Shown here one piece after another: positions 28,014 to 37,968 of a stretch of DNA of 64,000 nucleotides. How positions within the stretch are numbered: position 1 is the first letter of the stretch; every line of letters begins with the position of its first letter. Below the pieces are notes generated by a model. It ran no database searches. It was not told the origin of the DNA and saw only the letters and a program-made list of their open reading frames with translations. The translations under genes and the position numbers were made by a program. Where the stretch lies: contig NZ_CP119572.1 of NCBI RefSeq assembly GCF_029278605.1, forward strand, positions 1,240,001 through 1,304,000. The letters are read 5' to 3'. Source of the DNA: Cupriavidus sp. WKF15 (lineage in GTDB: Bacteria; Pseudomonadota; Gammaproteobacteria; Burkholderiales; Burkholderiaceae).

Positions 28014-28476
28014 CAGGGCAATTCAAGGCGGCAAGGCAGGCAGCGCGGTGGCACGGGCGGCGCTCGCAGCACGGCCAGGGTGTGCGTCCGTAACCCGTCA
28101 CGGCGCACAGCCTTGGGGCAATTCAGTCAATCGAATGGCCCAGACTGATACAGCGAAGTGCGCAATCTTTGAAGCTAGGGAAACTCCCAACCCCGAGTTG
28201 GCGCAACACGCGCCAAAGCGCTTTTGCCCGAAAGCGAACTGAAAGTGCCGCTCCCATACGATGCGGCCATTCCAGCGTTCCACCGCTTGCCGGATGGAAC
28301 GCCATAACGACCAGGGGACAGTTGTGATGGATGTGCCGGCAGGCGGTTGCCGGCACCGGGGCCGGCACGGGGCGGCCACGACTCCATCTCGATTAGCCGC
28401 CGGCTTGCCCGGCGGACAGGATCCTCCGGCGCATGCGACTGGCATTACTACAACAAGCAACGCAAGGAGAGAAAGA
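28014..28476. promoter_or_regulatory. Divergent control region between TctD-like regulator and porin
   Basis: This 463-bp stretch without a gene contains two perfect inverted repeats. TTGGCGC-5-GCGCCAA spans 28198-28216, and GCGTTCCA-12-TGGAACGC spans 28275-28302. GC-rich stem-loops follow near 28340-28420. The porin's ribosome-binding site, AAGGAGA, lies just before its ATG. The repeats are plausible regulator sites for the two divergent promoters; neither -10/-35 set could be assigned with confidence. Confidence 0.5.
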
Positions 28477-29535
28477 ATGAAACGTACGGCACTGGCACTG
28501 GCCTGCATCGGTCTGACGGGTACCGGTTCGGCCTTCGCACAGTCGAGCGTGACCATTTACGGTCTGATGGATGCGGGCGTCGAGTACGTCAACCATGCCG
28601 GGCCGAATGGCTCCGTGGTCAAGCTGACCTCGGGCGGCCGCAATACATCGCGCTGGGGCCTGCGCGGTACCGAGGATCTGGGCGGTGGTCTGAAGGCGCT
28701 CTTCAACCTGGAAAGCGGCATCGCCATCGACACCGGCAATCTCGATACCAGCGGCACGCTGTTCGATCGCCGCGCGACGGTCGGTCTGAGCAGCAGCTAT
28801 GGCCAGGTGGTGCTGGGCCGTACTTTCACCACGACCTATGACTTCATGCTGCCTTTCGATCCGATGGGCTACGCGCCGAATTACTCGTGGGCGACGTCTT
28901 CGACCGCTACCGGCGGCCGCAAGGACGGGCTGTTCTCGCGTGCGTCGAATGCCATCCGCTATGACGGCGTGTTCGGCGGCCTCAAGCTGGGCGCGACTGC
29001 CGCGATGGGGGAAGTGGCGGGGGACTTCAAGACTTCGTCCAAGTATGCCCTTGGCGTCGGCTACAACGCCGGGAAGTTCGCCGCCGCCGCGACCTGGGAC
29101 CGCCAGAACGGCGCCGGCAGCAGCACCACGCCGGCCGATGCCACCGACTACATCCAGGGCATTCACGCCGGTGCCAGCTATGACTTCGGCAGCCTGTCGC
29201 TGTTCGCCGGCTACCGCAATTACAAGCGCACGCTGACCACGGGCGCGGCGTCGGAGCGCAGCGACATGTACTGGGGCGGCGCCAGCTACGACTTCACGCC
29301 GGCATTCACGCTCTATGGCGCGGTCTACAAGCAGAACATCAAGGGCGGCAATGACGCCGACCCGATCCTGTTCTCGCTGCGTGCCCAGTACTCGTTCTCG
29401 AAGCGCACGCTCGCCTATCTGTCGGCCGGCTATGCCAAGGCCCGCAACGGCCAGAATGTCAGCCTGTCGCGCGACTTCGTCGGTTTTGCCAATAGCCAGA
29501 CCGGCGTGATGGCCGGCCTGCAGCACCGCTTCTGA
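28477..29535 (+). CDS. Outer-membrane porin (Burkholderiales OmpC-like, porin_4 family)
   Basis: 352 residues with a signal peptide MKRTALALACIGLTGTGSAFAQ. The mature start SSVTIYGLMDAGVEYVNHAG and GGRNTSRWGLRGTEDLGGGLKALFNLESG are the hallmark of beta-proteobacterial trimeric porins. It ends in a beta-strand with terminal Phe (GVMAGLQHRF), the BAM recognition signal. It forms a general diffusion channel in the outer membrane. Placement beside TctDE-like genes suggests regulated uptake of an anionic nutrient. A strong terminator follows. Confidence 0.93.
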   Translation: MKRTALALACIGLTGTGSAFAQSSVTIYGLMDAGVEYVNHAGPNGSVVKLTSGGRNTSRWGLRGTEDLGGGLKALFNLESGIAIDTGNLDTSGTLFDRRATVGLSSSYGQVVLGRTFTTTYDFMLPFDPMGYAPNYSWATSSTATGGRKDGLFSRASNAIRYDGVFGGLKLGATAAMGEVAGDFKTSSKYALGVGYNAGKFAAAATWDRQNGAGSSTTPADATDYIQGIHAGASYDFGSLSLFAGYRNYKRTLTTGAASERSDMYWGGASYDFTPAFTLYGAVYKQNIKGGNDADPILFSLRAQYSFSKRTLAYLSAGYAKARNGQNVSLSRDFVGFANSQTGVMAGLQHRF

Positions 29536-29650
29536 CGCATCGGGTCATGTCGATGCAGCAATCGCCGGATTGCTGATTTGAGAACTGTCTTCCGCTGCCA
29601 GTAGGGGTGTGCATTCAGGTGGAAGACAGCTTGGGGCGAATTGCCCCAAC

Positions 29651-29695
29651 AGGGGGCGCAGCGCGTTGCCGCACGCTCTGCGCCCTGATTTTTTT
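29651..29695 (+). terminator. Porin-gene intrinsic terminator
   Basis: AGGGGGCGCAGCGCGT pairs imperfectly with ACGCTCTGCGCCCT and is followed by GATTTTTTT. A second small hairpin (TTGGGGC-GAAT-GCCCCAA) lies just before it. It also lies just past the 3' end of the convergent oxidoreductase gene. Confidence 0.8.
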
Positions 29696-29709
29696 GCTTC
29701 TTTCCCGCG

Positions 29710-30684
29710 TCAGGGAACGATCACCACCTTGCCGGTCACCTTGCGCGCTTCCATGTCCTTGAGCGCCTGAGGAGCCTGATCCAGCGAGTAGCGCGCCGAA
29801 ATATGCGGGCGCAGCTTGCCTTCCTTCATCCAGCCCAGCATTTGCGCCATATTGGCCTGGTTGGCACGCGGTTCGCGCCGCACGAAATCTCCCCAGAATA
29901 CACCCACCAGCGAGGCGCCCTTGAGCAGCGCCAGGTTGAGCGGGATCTTCGGGATCTCGCCGTTGGCGAAGCCGACCACCAGATAGCGGCCGCGCCACCC
30001 GATCGAGCGGAAGGCCGGCTCGGCATAAATGCCGCCAACGGGATCGTAGATGACGTCCGGGCCGTTGCCGTCGGTCAGCGCCTTGACGCGCTCGCGCAGG
30101 TCTTCGGTGCTGTAGTTGATCAGCGCGTCGGCGCCGTGTTCCTTGCAGACCGCGAGCTTTTCGTCGGTGGACGCCGCTGCGATGACGCGTGCGCCGATAG
30201 CCTTGCCGATTTCGATCGCGGCGAGGCCGACGCCGCCGGCCGCGCCCAATACCAGCATGGTCTGGCCGGCCTTGAGTTCGCCGCGGTCCACCACGGCATG
30301 GTGCGAGGTGCCGTAGGTGAGGGTGAACGCTGCCGCGGTGTCGAAATCGATGCCCGGCGGCATCGGCATTACCTTGTTGGCGGGCGCTTTCACGTGCGAG
30401 GCGAAGGCACCGTTGCCGAGATAGGCAATCACGTGGTCGCCAGGCTTGACGTGGGTGACACCCGCGCCGACCGCGGTGACGATGCCTGCCAGTTCCGAGC
30501 CCGGCGTGAACGGCAGTTCCGGCTTGGCCTGGTATTTGTTCTGGATGATGAGCACATCCGGAAAGTTCACGCCGGCGGCCTTGACCTCGATGACCACTTC
30601 GCCCTGATCCGGCACCGGATCCGGCAGGGTTTCGACGGTCAGGGAATCAGGCGGCCCCCAGGCCTTGCACAGAACGGCTTTCAT
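29710..30684 (-). CDS. NADPH:quinone oxidoreductase-family (zinc-free MDR) protein
   Basis: 324 residues from the ATG at 30684 with GGAGA upstream; the open frame upstream is not family-like. Features: MDR catalytic-fold start MKAVLCKAWGPPDSLTVE, AAGVNFPDVLIIQNKY, nucleotide-binding LGAAGGVGLAAIEIGKA and GYxVGFANGEIPKIPLNLALLKGASLVGVFWG. There are no structural-zinc Cys, which places it with quinone oxidoreductase/zeta-crystallin-like reductases. It probably reduces quinones or enals with NADPH. It stands alone and converges with the porin gene. Confidence 0.87.
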   Translation of the reverse strand: MKAVLCKAWGPPDSLTVETLPDPVPDQGEVVIEVKAAGVNFPDVLIIQNKYQAKPELPFTPGSELAGIVTAVGAGVTHVKPGDHVIAYLGNGAFASHVKAPANKVMPMPPGIDFDTAAAFTLTYGTSHHAVVDRGELKAGQTMLVLGAAGGVGLAAIEIGKAIGARVIAAASTDEKLAVCKEHGADALINYSTEDLRERVKALTDGNGPDVIYDPVGGIYAEPAFRSIGWRGRYLVVGFANGEIPKIPLNLALLKGASLVGVFWGDFVRREPRANQANMAQMLGWMKEGKLRPHISARYSLDQAPQALKDMEARKVTGKVVIVP

Positions 30685-30891
30685 CTTGTCTCCGGTGATA
30701 TATATGGGCGATAAATCCTGGCGCCTGCCCGCCGCGCGCGGCCAGACGGCAAGGCCAAGTGTATCGCAAAGTGTATCGCAAATAGCACGATCGTTCTGTT
30801 CCGCCGCTTTCACCCGTTTGCGTGGCGCCGGGCGACGCGGGACCGAGCTTTCGCGGTGCCTGGAGAGGCCGCTTGTGCAGGCTTCGTCAGG

Positions 30892-30897
30892 TACAAT
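30892..30897 (+). promoter_or_regulatory. Putative -10 element of surE (TACAAT)
   Basis: TACAATCGCGGG immediately precedes the ATG of surE: 6 nt lie between hexamer and start codon, with no Shine-Dalgarno. This predicts a leaderless transcript. TTGTGC lies 13 bp upstream, too close for a standard -35. Confidence 0.5.
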
Positions 30898-30903
30898 CGC
30901 GGG

Positions 30904-31656
30904 ATGCACATCCTTCTAGCCAACGACGACGGTTATCTCGCGCCGGGACTGGCCGTCTTGCATGCCGCGCTCGCTCCGCTGGCTCGCATTACGGTGATTG
31001 CGCCCGAGCAAAACCACAGCGGGGCTTCGAACTCGCTGACCCTGCAGCGGCCCCTTTCGATCTACGAGGCGCGGGAGGGCGTGCAGAAGGGATTTCGCTT
31101 CGTCAATGGCACGCCGACCGATTGCGTGCATATCGCGCTGACCGGCCTGCTTGACGAGAAACCTGACCTGGTGGTCTCCGGCATCAACCAGGGGCAGAAC
31201 ATGGGCGAGGACGTGCTGTATTCCGGCACGGTCGCGGCCGCCATCGAAGGCTACCTGCTGGGGATTCCTTCCATTGCGTTCTCGCAGGTGCACAAGGGCT
31301 GGGAGCATCTCGACGCTGCCGCGCGCGTGGCGCGCGCCGTGGTCGAGCGCGCCATTGCCACGCCGCCCGCCGAGCCGTTCCTGCTCAACGTCAATATTCC
31401 GAACCTGCCGTTCGAACATATCAAGGGCTACCGCGCCACGCGGCTCGGCAAGCGGCATCCGTCGCAGCCCGTGATTGCTCAGGTCAATCCGCGCGGCGAT
31501 CTCAACTACTGGATCGGCCCGGCCGGCGACGCGCGCGACGCGAGCGAGGGCACGGATTTCCACGCGACCGCCGAGGGCTATGTTTCGCTGACGCCGTTGC
31601 AGCTCGACCTGACACATCGCGGCCAGCTCGATGCGCTTGCCCAGTGGCTGAACTAG
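30904..31656 (+). CDS. surE: 5'/3'-nucleotidase SurE
   Basis: 250 residues starting [16 protein letters not shown]8 and D9 are metal ligands. The [15 protein letters not shown] loop and [22 protein letters not shown] are SurE signatures. It dephosphorylates nucleoside monophosphates, and short polyphosphate in some species. It is first in the conserved surE-pcm-nlpD-rpoS stationary-phase cluster. Confidence 0.96.
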   Translation: MHILLANDDGYLAPGLAVLHAALAPLARITVIAPEQNHSGASNSLTLQRPLSIYEAREGVQKGFRFVNGTPTDCVHIALTGLLDEKPDLVVSGINQGQNMGEDVLYSGTVAAAIEGYLLGIPSIAFSQVHKGWEHLDAAARVARAVVERAIATPPAEPFLLNVNIPNLPFEHIKGYRATRLGKRHPSQPVIAQVNPRGDLNYWIGPAGDARDASEGTDFHATAEGYVSLTPLQLDLTHRGQLDALAQWLN

Positions 31657-31684
31657 CCATTCCCGCTGCAGTGCCTCACCCCCG

Positions 31685-32578
31685 ATGAGCCCAACGCCCC
31701 CTCGCAGCAAGTTCCCCCTGCCGCTGGACGCGGTCGTGCAGCGCAAGCCGGAGCCGGCGCGTACTGCCGGCATGCCGGCGGTCGGCGCGCCGCGCCCGGC
31801 GAAGGCGCCGGCCAAGGTCCGCGACAAGCAGCCGTCCGCGCCCACCCCGGCCGCGAGTGCCGTGGAGGCACGCGCCTCGGCTGCGACGGCGGGTGGGGGC
31901 GGGATGGCGTCGGACCGGGCGCGGGGGGCGCTGGCGGCGCGGCTGCGCGCCGCGGGCATCCGCGACGAACGCGTACTGGCCGCCATTGGCACCGTGCCGC
32001 GCCACCTGTTCGTCGAACCGGGGCTGGCATCGCAAGCCTATGAGGACGCTGCGCTGCCCATCGGGCATCAGCAGACGATCTCAAAACCGTCCGTGGTCGC
32101 GCGCATGATCGAACTCTTGCGTGAAGGCCTGGCGACGGACACCCCCCTGGAACGCGTGCTCGAGATCGGCACCGGCTGCGGCTACCAGGCCGCGGTGCTG
32201 AGCCTGGTGGCACGCGAAGTCTTTTCCATCGAGCGCATCCGTCCGCTGCATGAGCAGGCGAAGGCGAACCTGCGGCCGCTGCGCGTGCCAAACCTGCGCC
32301 TGCACTATGGCGATGGCATGCTCGGCCTGCCGCAGGCGGCGCCGTTTTCGGCCATCATCCTTGCCGCGGCCGGCATGGACGTCCCACAGGCCCTGCTCGA
32401 GCAGCTTGCCATCGGCGGCCGCTTGATTGCGCCCGTGGCGCTGATGCCGCCGCCGGGCGCCACGGGCCAGACGGTCACGCAGCAGCTGCTGCTGATCGAG
32501 CGGCTCAATCGGCATCGCTTTCACCGGACCGCGCTTGAAGCCGTTTTCTTTGTGCCCTTAAAATCGGGCACCATCTGA
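31685..32578 (+). CDS. pcm: Protein-L-isoaspartate O-methyltransferase, N-terminally extended
   Basis: 297 residues; E. coli Pcm has 208. The core begins at about residue 74 ([19 protein letters not shown]) and has [30 protein letters not shown] motif [16 protein letters not shown] (about 158-173) and [24 protein letters not shown]. The first 73 residues are Ala/Pro/Lys-rich low complexity, probably a disordered tail. An internal ATG at residue 74 could give the standard length, but no good ribosome-binding site decides it. It repairs isoaspartyl damage in proteins and lies between surE and nlpD. Confidence 0.93.
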   Translation: MSPTPPRSKFPLPLDAVVQRKPEPARTAGMPAVGAPRPAKAPAKVRDKQPSAPTPAASAVEARASAATAGGGGMASDRARGALAARLRAAGIRDERVLAAIGTVPRHLFVEPGLASQAYEDAALPIGHQQTISKPSVVARMIELLREGLATDTPLERVLEIGTGCGYQAAVLSLVAREVFSIERIRPLHEQAKANLRPLRVPNLRLHYGDGMLGLPQAAPFSAIILAAAGMDVPQALLEQLAIGGRLIAPVALMPPPGATGQTVTQQLLLIERLNRHRFHRTALEAVFFVPLKSGTI

Positions 32579-32586
32579 GTCGAACT

Positions 32587-33447
32587 ATGCACAAGATCGT
32601 GAACTCGCATCAATTCGCACGCGCTGGCCAGCTTGTGGCGGCTTCCGCGCTGGCGGCGCTGCTGGCCGCCTGCGCCAACTCGCCGATGCCGGCACCCGTG
32701 GTGGACCGCACCTCCACCGCGAGCACTTCCGCCGCGCCGCTGGAGCCGGCACCTCCCGGATACTATCGGGTCAAGCGAGGCGATACCCTTTACCGTATCG
32801 CGCTCGAGAACGGCCAGTCGTATCGTGATGTCGCGGGCTGGAACAATATCAGCAATGTGAACCAGATCGAGGTGGGCCAGTTGTTGCGTATTGTCCCGCC
32901 GGGTGCCGATGTCAATGCCGGCCAGGGCGTGACCGCCACGCCGGTGGCGCCGGGTTCGATCCAGGGGCAGCCGCTCGACCAGGCACGTCCGGCAGGTACG
33001 CCGGTGCCGCCGCCGGCAACTGCCGCTGCGCCCGCGGCAGGTGCCGCAGCGTCCGCCGGCAGCTCCGCTCCGGTTGCGGACGGCGCCATGAAACTGGCGT
33101 GGCCGGCTACTGGCCAATTGGTCGCCAAATTTGATGACAAGGGCAATAAAGGGATCGATATTGCGGGCAAGAAGGGCGATGCCGTGCTTGCTGCCGACGA
33201 CGGTCGGGTGATTCACGTTGGCCCCTTGCGCGGCTACGGGAATCTTGTCATCATCAAACACAATGAGACATTTCTTACTGCCTACGGCCACAACGAAAAG
33301 GTGCTCGTGGCAGAGCAATCAACGGTCCGAAAGGGGCAGAAGATTGCGGAGATGGGCAACAGTGATACCGACAAGGTAAAGCTTCACTTCGAGGTTCGCA
33401 AGAACGGAAAACCGGTTGATCCGATGCGGTATCTGCCGCCACAGTGA
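32587..33447 (+). CDS. nlpD: NlpD-like lipoprotein with LysM and degenerate M23 domain
   Basis: 286 residues. The lipobox LLAAC puts the lipidated Cys at 29; a LysM peptidoglycan-binding domain spans about 59-102 (YYRVKRGDTLYRIALENG), then a Pro/Ala linker, then an M23 fold (NKGIDIAGKKGDAVLAADDGRVIHVGPLRGYGNLVIIKHN to LHFEVRKNGKPVDPMRYLP). Zinc ligands of active LytM enzymes are missing, as in E. coli NlpD, which activates the amidase AmiC at division. The rpoS promoter is often inside nlpD in Proteobacteria; only 6 bp separate the two genes here. Confidence 0.93.
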   Translation: MHKIVNSHQFARAGQLVAASALAALLAACANSPMPAPVVDRTSTASTSAAPLEPAPPGYYRVKRGDTLYRIALENGQSYRDVAGWNNISNVNQIEVGQLLRIVPPGADVNAGQGVTATPVAPGSIQGQPLDQARPAGTPVPPPATAAAPAAGAAASAGSSAPVADGAMKLAWPATGQLVAKFDDKGNKGIDIAGKKGDAVLAADDGRVIHVGPLRGYGNLVIIKHNETFLTAYGHNEKVLVAEQSTVRKGQKIAEMGNSDTDKVKLHFEVRKNGKPVDPMRYLPPQ

Positions 33448-33453
33448 GGGTTC

Positions 33454-34632
33454 ATGCCACGCCAGAAAACTGTCTCCTCCGGAACCGTCAGCAGGGCTCG
33501 CCGTGCCAAGCAGCCGGAAGTGAAGGCTGGTGTGGCCCAGTCCGATGATCGCGTCGATGTGGATGCATTCGACAAGGACGTCGGTGCTGACCTGCTCCCC
33601 GTCACCGACGAGCCGATCGCGACCACCGCCACGGTTGGCCTGCGCGAAGCCGACTTGCTCGGCGACGACAACGATCGGCAACTGAGCGATGACGACGAGG
33701 ATGAGGCGGAAGAGGACGAGGACAACGATGGCGAGAACGGCACCGAGTCAGGCGCGGCGGAGCATGATGACTTCCGGACCGTCCTGCATACGGAGCTGGC
33801 CGCCGATACGGTGCAGCACTACCTGAACCGCATCAGCATCAAGCCGCTGCTTTCCGCACCCGAGGAACTGCATTTCTCGACGCTCGCCAAGGATGGCGAT
33901 TTCTCCGCGCGGCAGGTCATGATTGAGCGTAACCTGCGCCTGGTCGTGAGTATCGCCAAGGGTTATCTCAACCGTGGCGTACCGCTGCTGGACCTGATCG
34001 AGGAAGGCAATCTTGGGCTGATGCACGCGATCGAGAAATTCGATCCGTCGCGCGGTTTCCGTTTTTCCACCTACGCGACCTGGTGGATCCGCCAGAGCAT
34101 CGAGCGTGCCATCATGAACCAGGCGCGCACGGTGCGCTTGCCGGTCCATGTGATCCGGGAACTCAACCAGGTGCTGCGCGCCAAGCGGCACCTCGAAAAA
34201 GGCGGCACCGACGGCCGCGACGCCAGCCTCGAAGACATTGCCCACCTGCTGGGCAAGACGCCTGACGAGGTGCAGGACGTGCTGGCGCTTAACGAACATA
34301 CCACCTCGCTCGATACGCCGTTTGACCTGGACCCGGGGTCCAGCCTGCTGGACTTTCTTTCCGACGAGCACAATGCCGCGCCGGACCAGGAGGTTGCGCA
34401 CCGCGAGCTCGAAGGCCTGATGAAGCTGTGGCTGGCCCGCCTGTCGGAAAAGCACCGCTATGTGGTGGAGCGCCGCTTCGGGCTCAACCACATCGAACCG
34501 GCCACGCTTGAAGAGCTGGCCGAGGAAATGGGCCTGACGCGCGAGCGCGTGCGCCAGATCCAGCAGGAAGCCCTGGTCAAGCTCAAGCGGCATTTCGCTT
34601 CGCAAGGTGTCAGGAAGGACGCTGTTCTATGA
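33454..34632 (+). CDS. rpoS: RNA polymerase sigma factor RpoS (sigma-38)
   Basis: 392 residues versus 330 in E. coli. Conserved regions: 1.2 ([17 protein letters not shown]), 2 ([39 protein letters not shown]...[18 protein letters not shown]), 3 and 4.2 ([27 protein letters not shown]). The extra length is N-terminal: a basic start, then an acidic run at about 71-95 that is almost all D/E/N. It is the master regulator of the general stress and stationary-phase response. The gene overlaps the following exonuclease gene by ATGA. Confidence 0.95.
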   Translation: MPRQKTVSSGTVSRARRAKQPEVKAGVAQSDDRVDVDAFDKDVGADLLPVTDEPIATTATVGLREADLLGDDNDRQLSDDDEDEAEEDEDNDGENGTESGAAEHDDFRTVLHTELAADTVQHYLNRISIKPLLSAPEELHFSTLAKDGDFSARQVMIERNLRLVVSIAKGYLNRGVPLLDLIEEGNLGLMHAIEKFDPSRGFRFSTYATWWIRQSIERAIMNQARTVRLPVHVIRELNQVLRAKRHLEKGGTDGRDASLEDIAHLLGKTPDEVQDVLALNEHTTSLDTPFDLDPGSSLLDFLSDEHNAAPDQEVAHRELEGLMKLWLARLSEKHRYVVERRFGLNHIEPATLEELAEEMGLTRERVRQIQQEALVKLKRHFASQGVRKDAVL

Positions 34633-35465
34633 CTCCTGTGCTGGTATTCGACATCGAGACCATTCCCGATGTCGACGGCCTGCGCCGTTTGCATGACCAT
34701 CCCGCATCGATGAGCGACGAAGAAGTCGCCGAGCATGCGTTCTCAGCCCGCCGTGAAAAGACCGGAAGCGATTTCCTGCCGCACTATCTGCAGCGCGTGG
34801 CAGCGATTTCCTGCGTGTTGCGCCGTACGCAGCGCGACGGGTCGGCCGTTTTCCATGTCGGCTCGCTGGGAACCCTGGAGGATGGCGAGGCGACGCTGAT
34901 CCAGAAGTTCTACGAACTGATCGCGCGCTACAGCCCGCAGCTCGTGTCGTGGAACGGTGGTGGTTTCGACCTGCCCGTGCTGCACTACCGTGGCCTGGTC
35001 CACGGCGTGACCGCGCCGCGCTACTGGGAAATGGGCGAGGGCCGCGACGACGACAGCCGCGACTTCAAGTGGAACAACTACATCAGCCGCTACCATATGC
35101 GGCACCTGGATCTGATGGACCTGCTTGCCATGTACCAGCCGCGCGCGAGCGCGCCGCTGGATGATCTGGCCAAGCTGTGCGGCTTCCCGGGCAAGATGGG
35201 CATGGACGGCAGCAAGGTATGGCGCGCGTTCCAGGACGGCGAGCTTGAGGCGATCCGCGCGTATTGCGAGACGGACGTCGTCAACACCTACCTGATGTAC
35301 TGCCGCTTCCAGCTGATGCGGGGCGGCGTGACGCCGCGCGAGTTCGACCAGGAAGTGGAGCTCGTGCAGGAATCGCTGGCCGAGCTGCCGGGTGCCCAGT
35401 GGATGGAATACCTCCAGGCCTTCCGCGTGAAGCGGCTGACGCCGGAAGACGAAGAGCTCGACTGA
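34629..35465 (+). CDS. PolB-like DEDDy 3'-5' exonuclease
   Basis: 278 residues of a predicted PolB-type proofreading exonuclease fold without a polymerase. ExoI is VFDIETIPD (D7, E9), ExoII is [15 protein letters not shown], and ExoIII is [14 protein letters not shown], with Tyr preceding the Asp at the DEDDy spacing. It probably degrades single-stranded DNA or RNA from the 3' end; the physiological substrate is unknown. Four-base overlap with rpoS suggests translational coupling, so its level should rise with RpoS in stationary phase. Confidence 0.88.
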   Translation: MTPVLVFDIETIPDVDGLRRLHDHPASMSDEEVAEHAFSARREKTGSDFLPHYLQRVAAISCVLRRTQRDGSAVFHVGSLGTLEDGEATLIQKFYELIARYSPQLVSWNGGGFDLPVLHYRGLVHGVTAPRYWEMGEGRDDDSRDFKWNNYISRYHMRHLDLMDLLAMYQPRASAPLDDLAKLCGFPGKMGMDGSKVWRAFQDGELEAIRAYCETDVVNTYLMYCRFQLMRGGVTPREFDQEVELVQESLAELPGAQWMEYLQAFRVKRLTPEDEELD

Positions 35466-35500
35466 GCCGGCGGCTGGCCCGCCGCCGGTGCGGGCCTTCC

Positions 35501-36355
35501 TCAGATATCCAGTGACAGCACGATGGGCTGGTGATCCGAGTCCTTCGTCGCCGCATTCACTTCGCAACGGCAGACCTGGCCGGCGACATTCTCCGTGACA
35601 AAGACGAAATCGCACGCGAAGGGCGGCTCGGGCCATTGTTCCTTGTCGTACATGGCACAAGTGGGCGCGTGCGGCTGGCCCGGATGCCTGAGCAGCCATG
35701 CGTCGCGCCATGGCGTGGTGCCGTCGTCGAAGGGCTCCAGCATGCGTCGATAGGCAATGTCCGACGGTTTGCTGTTGAAGTCGCCGCACAGGACGGCTTC
35801 GGCTGGCCGGGGCTCCGGCGTGAACGGTCCCGGGGTCGATTCGCTGCGGCCGGCCCGGCGGGCATGGCCGCAAGCTTCGGCGTGCCAGTCGCGCAAGGCG
35901 TTGGCCTGCGCGGCACGCTGGTTCGCCGAATAGTATTCCAGGTGCGTGCAGATGACGCGCAGCCGCCTGCTGTCCGCTTGCACCGTGGCTTCCAGCGCCA
36001 CGCGAGGCATCGACGCGACGTCGGGATCCGCTGGCCAGGGCAGGGCATGGCGAAATACCTCATGCACCGGTAGTCGCGTGGCGATCAGGTTGCCGAACTG
36101 GCGCGGACCGCCGTCGCTGCCGAAACGGTCGACGCCTGGGGCAAACATCACGCGATAGCCGGGCAGCAATGCCGTCAACTCCGCCACCTGGTCGGCGCCG
36201 GGTGCCCCGCGCAGGTCACCGAAACCGCGTGTGACTTCCTGCAGGCAGATGACGTCGGGGTCCGCCATCGCGCGCATGGTGGTCACGCTGCGCGACAGGT
36301 CGACGCGGCCATCGGCGCCGCGCCCCCACTGGATATTCCACGAAATCAGTTCCAT
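35501..36355 (-). CDS. Endonuclease/exonuclease/phosphatase (EEP) family hydrolase
   Basis: 284 residues from the ATG in ...GCCATGGAACTG with AGGAGCG upstream. EEP motifs: [12 protein letters not shown] (metal Asn), VICLQEV (metal Glu), [18 protein letters not shown] (catalytic Asp-x-Asn) and the C-terminal KDSDHQPIV (general-base His). Members range from DNA-repair nucleases to phosphodiesterases and phosphatases. No DNA-specific feature is evident. It converges with the exonuclease gene and is divergent from rlmD. Confidence 0.88.
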   Translation of the reverse strand: MELISWNIQWGRGADGRVDLSRSVTTMRAMADPDVICLQEVTRGFGDLRGAPGADQVAELTALLPGYRVMFAPGVDRFGSDGGPRQFGNLIATRLPVHEVFRHALPWPADPDVASMPRVALEATVQADSRRLRVICTHLEYYSANQRAAQANALRDWHAEACGHARRAGRSESTPGPFTPEPRPAEAVLCGDFNSKPSDIAYRRMLEPFDDGTTPWRDAWLLRHPGQPHAPTCAMYDKEQWPEPPFACDFVFVTENVAGQVCRCEVNAATKDSDHQPIVLSLDI

Positions 36356-36414
36356 GGCATCGCTCCTTGTGTGTCGCGTCGACGTTGCACAGGCGTCGCA
36401 CGGCGTCTCTGGAC

Positions 36415-36420
36415 TACAAT
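36415..36420 (+). promoter_or_regulatory. Putative -10 element of rlmD (TACAAT)
   Basis: CTACAATCGCGC is the same extended motif seen before surE, dnaX and rlmB, here 36 nt before the proposed GTG start, so this mRNA would have a short leader. Confidence 0.5.
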
Positions 36421-36456
36421 CGCGCTTTCGCAAAACAATATGTCAGGTTTCGTCTG

Positions 36457-37887
36457 GTGTCCCAAGTCGTGTCCTCCCCACTAGAAACGCCCGCAACGCC
36501 GAGTGCGGCATCTGCCGCTCCGAACGCCCCGGCCGCCGTCGCGTCGGGCGCAGATCCCGTCGTTGTCATCGACAGCCTTGACATGGAGGCCCGTGGTGTC
36601 GGCCGCCTGGTCAATGAAGACGGCACGCCCGGCAAGGTGATCTTCGTCGAGGGCGCGCTGCCCGGCGAAACCGTGAGCTACAAGAGCTTTCGCCGCAAGC
36701 CGAGTTATGAGCAGGCCCACCTGCTGGAAATCAGGCAAGAATCGGTGATGCGTGTCAAGCCAGGCTGCAAGCACTTCGGTGTCTGCGGCGGCTGCTCCAT
36801 GCAACACCTGGATTCGCGCGCGCAACTCGCCATCAAGCAGCGGGTGCTCGAAGACAACCTCTGGCATTTGTCGAAGGTTCGTCCCGAAGTGATGTTCAGG
36901 CCCATTGCCGGACCGGATTGGGGTTACCGCTATCGTGCGCGCCTGACGGTGCGGTACGTGGCCAAGAAAGGCGGGGTGCTGGTCGGCTTCCACGAGCGCA
37001 AGAGCAGCTATGTCGCCGACATGACGAGCTGTGAGATTCTTCCGCCACAAATTTCCGCAATGCTGGTGCCCTTGCGCGAGCTTGTGGGCGGTCTTTCGAT
37101 CCGCGACCGCATGCCGCAGATCGAACTTGCGGTCGGCCACGAGGTCACGGCACTGGTGCTGCGTATCCTGGAACCGCTGACCGATGCGGACAAGGACCTG
37201 CTGCGCGCCTTTGCGGATCAGTACAAGGTCCAGTTCTGGCTCCAGCCCAAGGGCCCGGATACCGTTGCGCCGTTCTATCCGCTTGACCGGGAACTGGCCT
37301 ACACGCTGCCCGAGTTCGGCATTCGCATGCCGTTCAAGCCGACGGACTTCACGCAGGTCAATCACCAGATCAACCGTGTGCTGATCGGCCGTGCGTTGCG
37401 TCTGCTGGACGCCCAGCCGCAAGACCGGCTGCTCGACCTGTTCTGCGGCATCGGCAACTTCACGCTGCCACTGGCCACGCAGGGGCGCTCGGTCATGGGT
37501 ATCGAAGGCAGCGAAGCCCTGACGACCCGGGCGCTGGCCAATGCCGGTTACAACGGGCTGGCGCACAAGACGGAATTCGCTTGCCGCAATCTGTTTGAAG
37601 TCACGGCCGAGGACATCGCCGCGCTGGGCCGCTTCGACCGCTGGCTGGTCGACCCCCCGCGCGAGGGCGCGCTGGCCGTGTGCAAGGCGCTGGGCGAGCT
37701 GGCGCAGCAAGGCAGCGACGTGCTCCCGAGCCGGATCGTCTACGTATCGTGCAGCCCCTCGACCCTGGCCCGCGATGCTGGCTTGCTGGTGCACGAGGCC
37801 GGCTACCGGCTGGTGGGCGCAGGCGTTGTGAACATGTTCCCGCATACCTCGCACGTCGAGTCGATTGCCGTGTTCGAGCGCGGGTAG
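36457..37887 (+). CDS. rlmD: 23S rRNA (uracil-1939-C5)-methyltransferase RlmD
   Basis: 476 residues from GTG at 36457 (a second GTG at 36466 is possible). N-terminal TRAM domain (about 32-90), then an iron-sulfur Cys set ([11 protein letters not shown] and TSCEILP), SAM-binding [16 protein letters not shown] and the nucleophile-Cys motif [14 protein letters not shown]. It methylates U1939 of 23S rRNA. The first 30 residues are Ser/Ala/Pro-rich and vary in the family. It is followed by a bidirectional terminator shared with the convergent membrane-protein gene. Confidence 0.93.
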   Translation: MSQVVSSPLETPATPSAASAAPNAPAAVASGADPVVVIDSLDMEARGVGRLVNEDGTPGKVIFVEGALPGETVSYKSFRRKPSYEQAHLLEIRQESVMRVKPGCKHFGVCGGCSMQHLDSRAQLAIKQRVLEDNLWHLSKVRPEVMFRPIAGPDWGYRYRARLTVRYVAKKGGVLVGFHERKSSYVADMTSCEILPPQISAMLVPLRELVGGLSIRDRMPQIELAVGHEVTALVLRILEPLTDADKDLLRAFADQYKVQFWLQPKGPDTVAPFYPLDRELAYTLPEFGIRMPFKPTDFTQVNHQINRVLIGRALRLLDAQPQDRLLDLFCGIGNFTLPLATQGRSVMGIEGSEALTTRALANAGYNGLAHKTEFACRNLFEVTAEDIAALGRFDRWLVDPPREGALAVCKALGELAQQGSDVLPSRIVYVSCSPSTLARDAGLLVHEAGYRLVGAGVVNMFPHTSHVESIAVFERG

Positions 37888-37918
37888 GTTGGGGTGGGCG
37901 GAAATTGCTGCCCAATGA

Positions 37919-37949
37919 AAAAAACGCCGGCCATCTGGCCGGCGTTTTT
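37919..37949. terminator. Bidirectional terminator
   Basis: AAAAACGCCGGCC-ATCT-GGCCGGCGTTTTT is a perfect stem with A-run and T-run on both sides, lying between the convergent rlmD and BAX-inhibitor-like genes. It can stop transcription from either direction. Confidence 0.93.
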
Positions 37950-37968
37950 CATCTTGCCTGTGGCTGCG

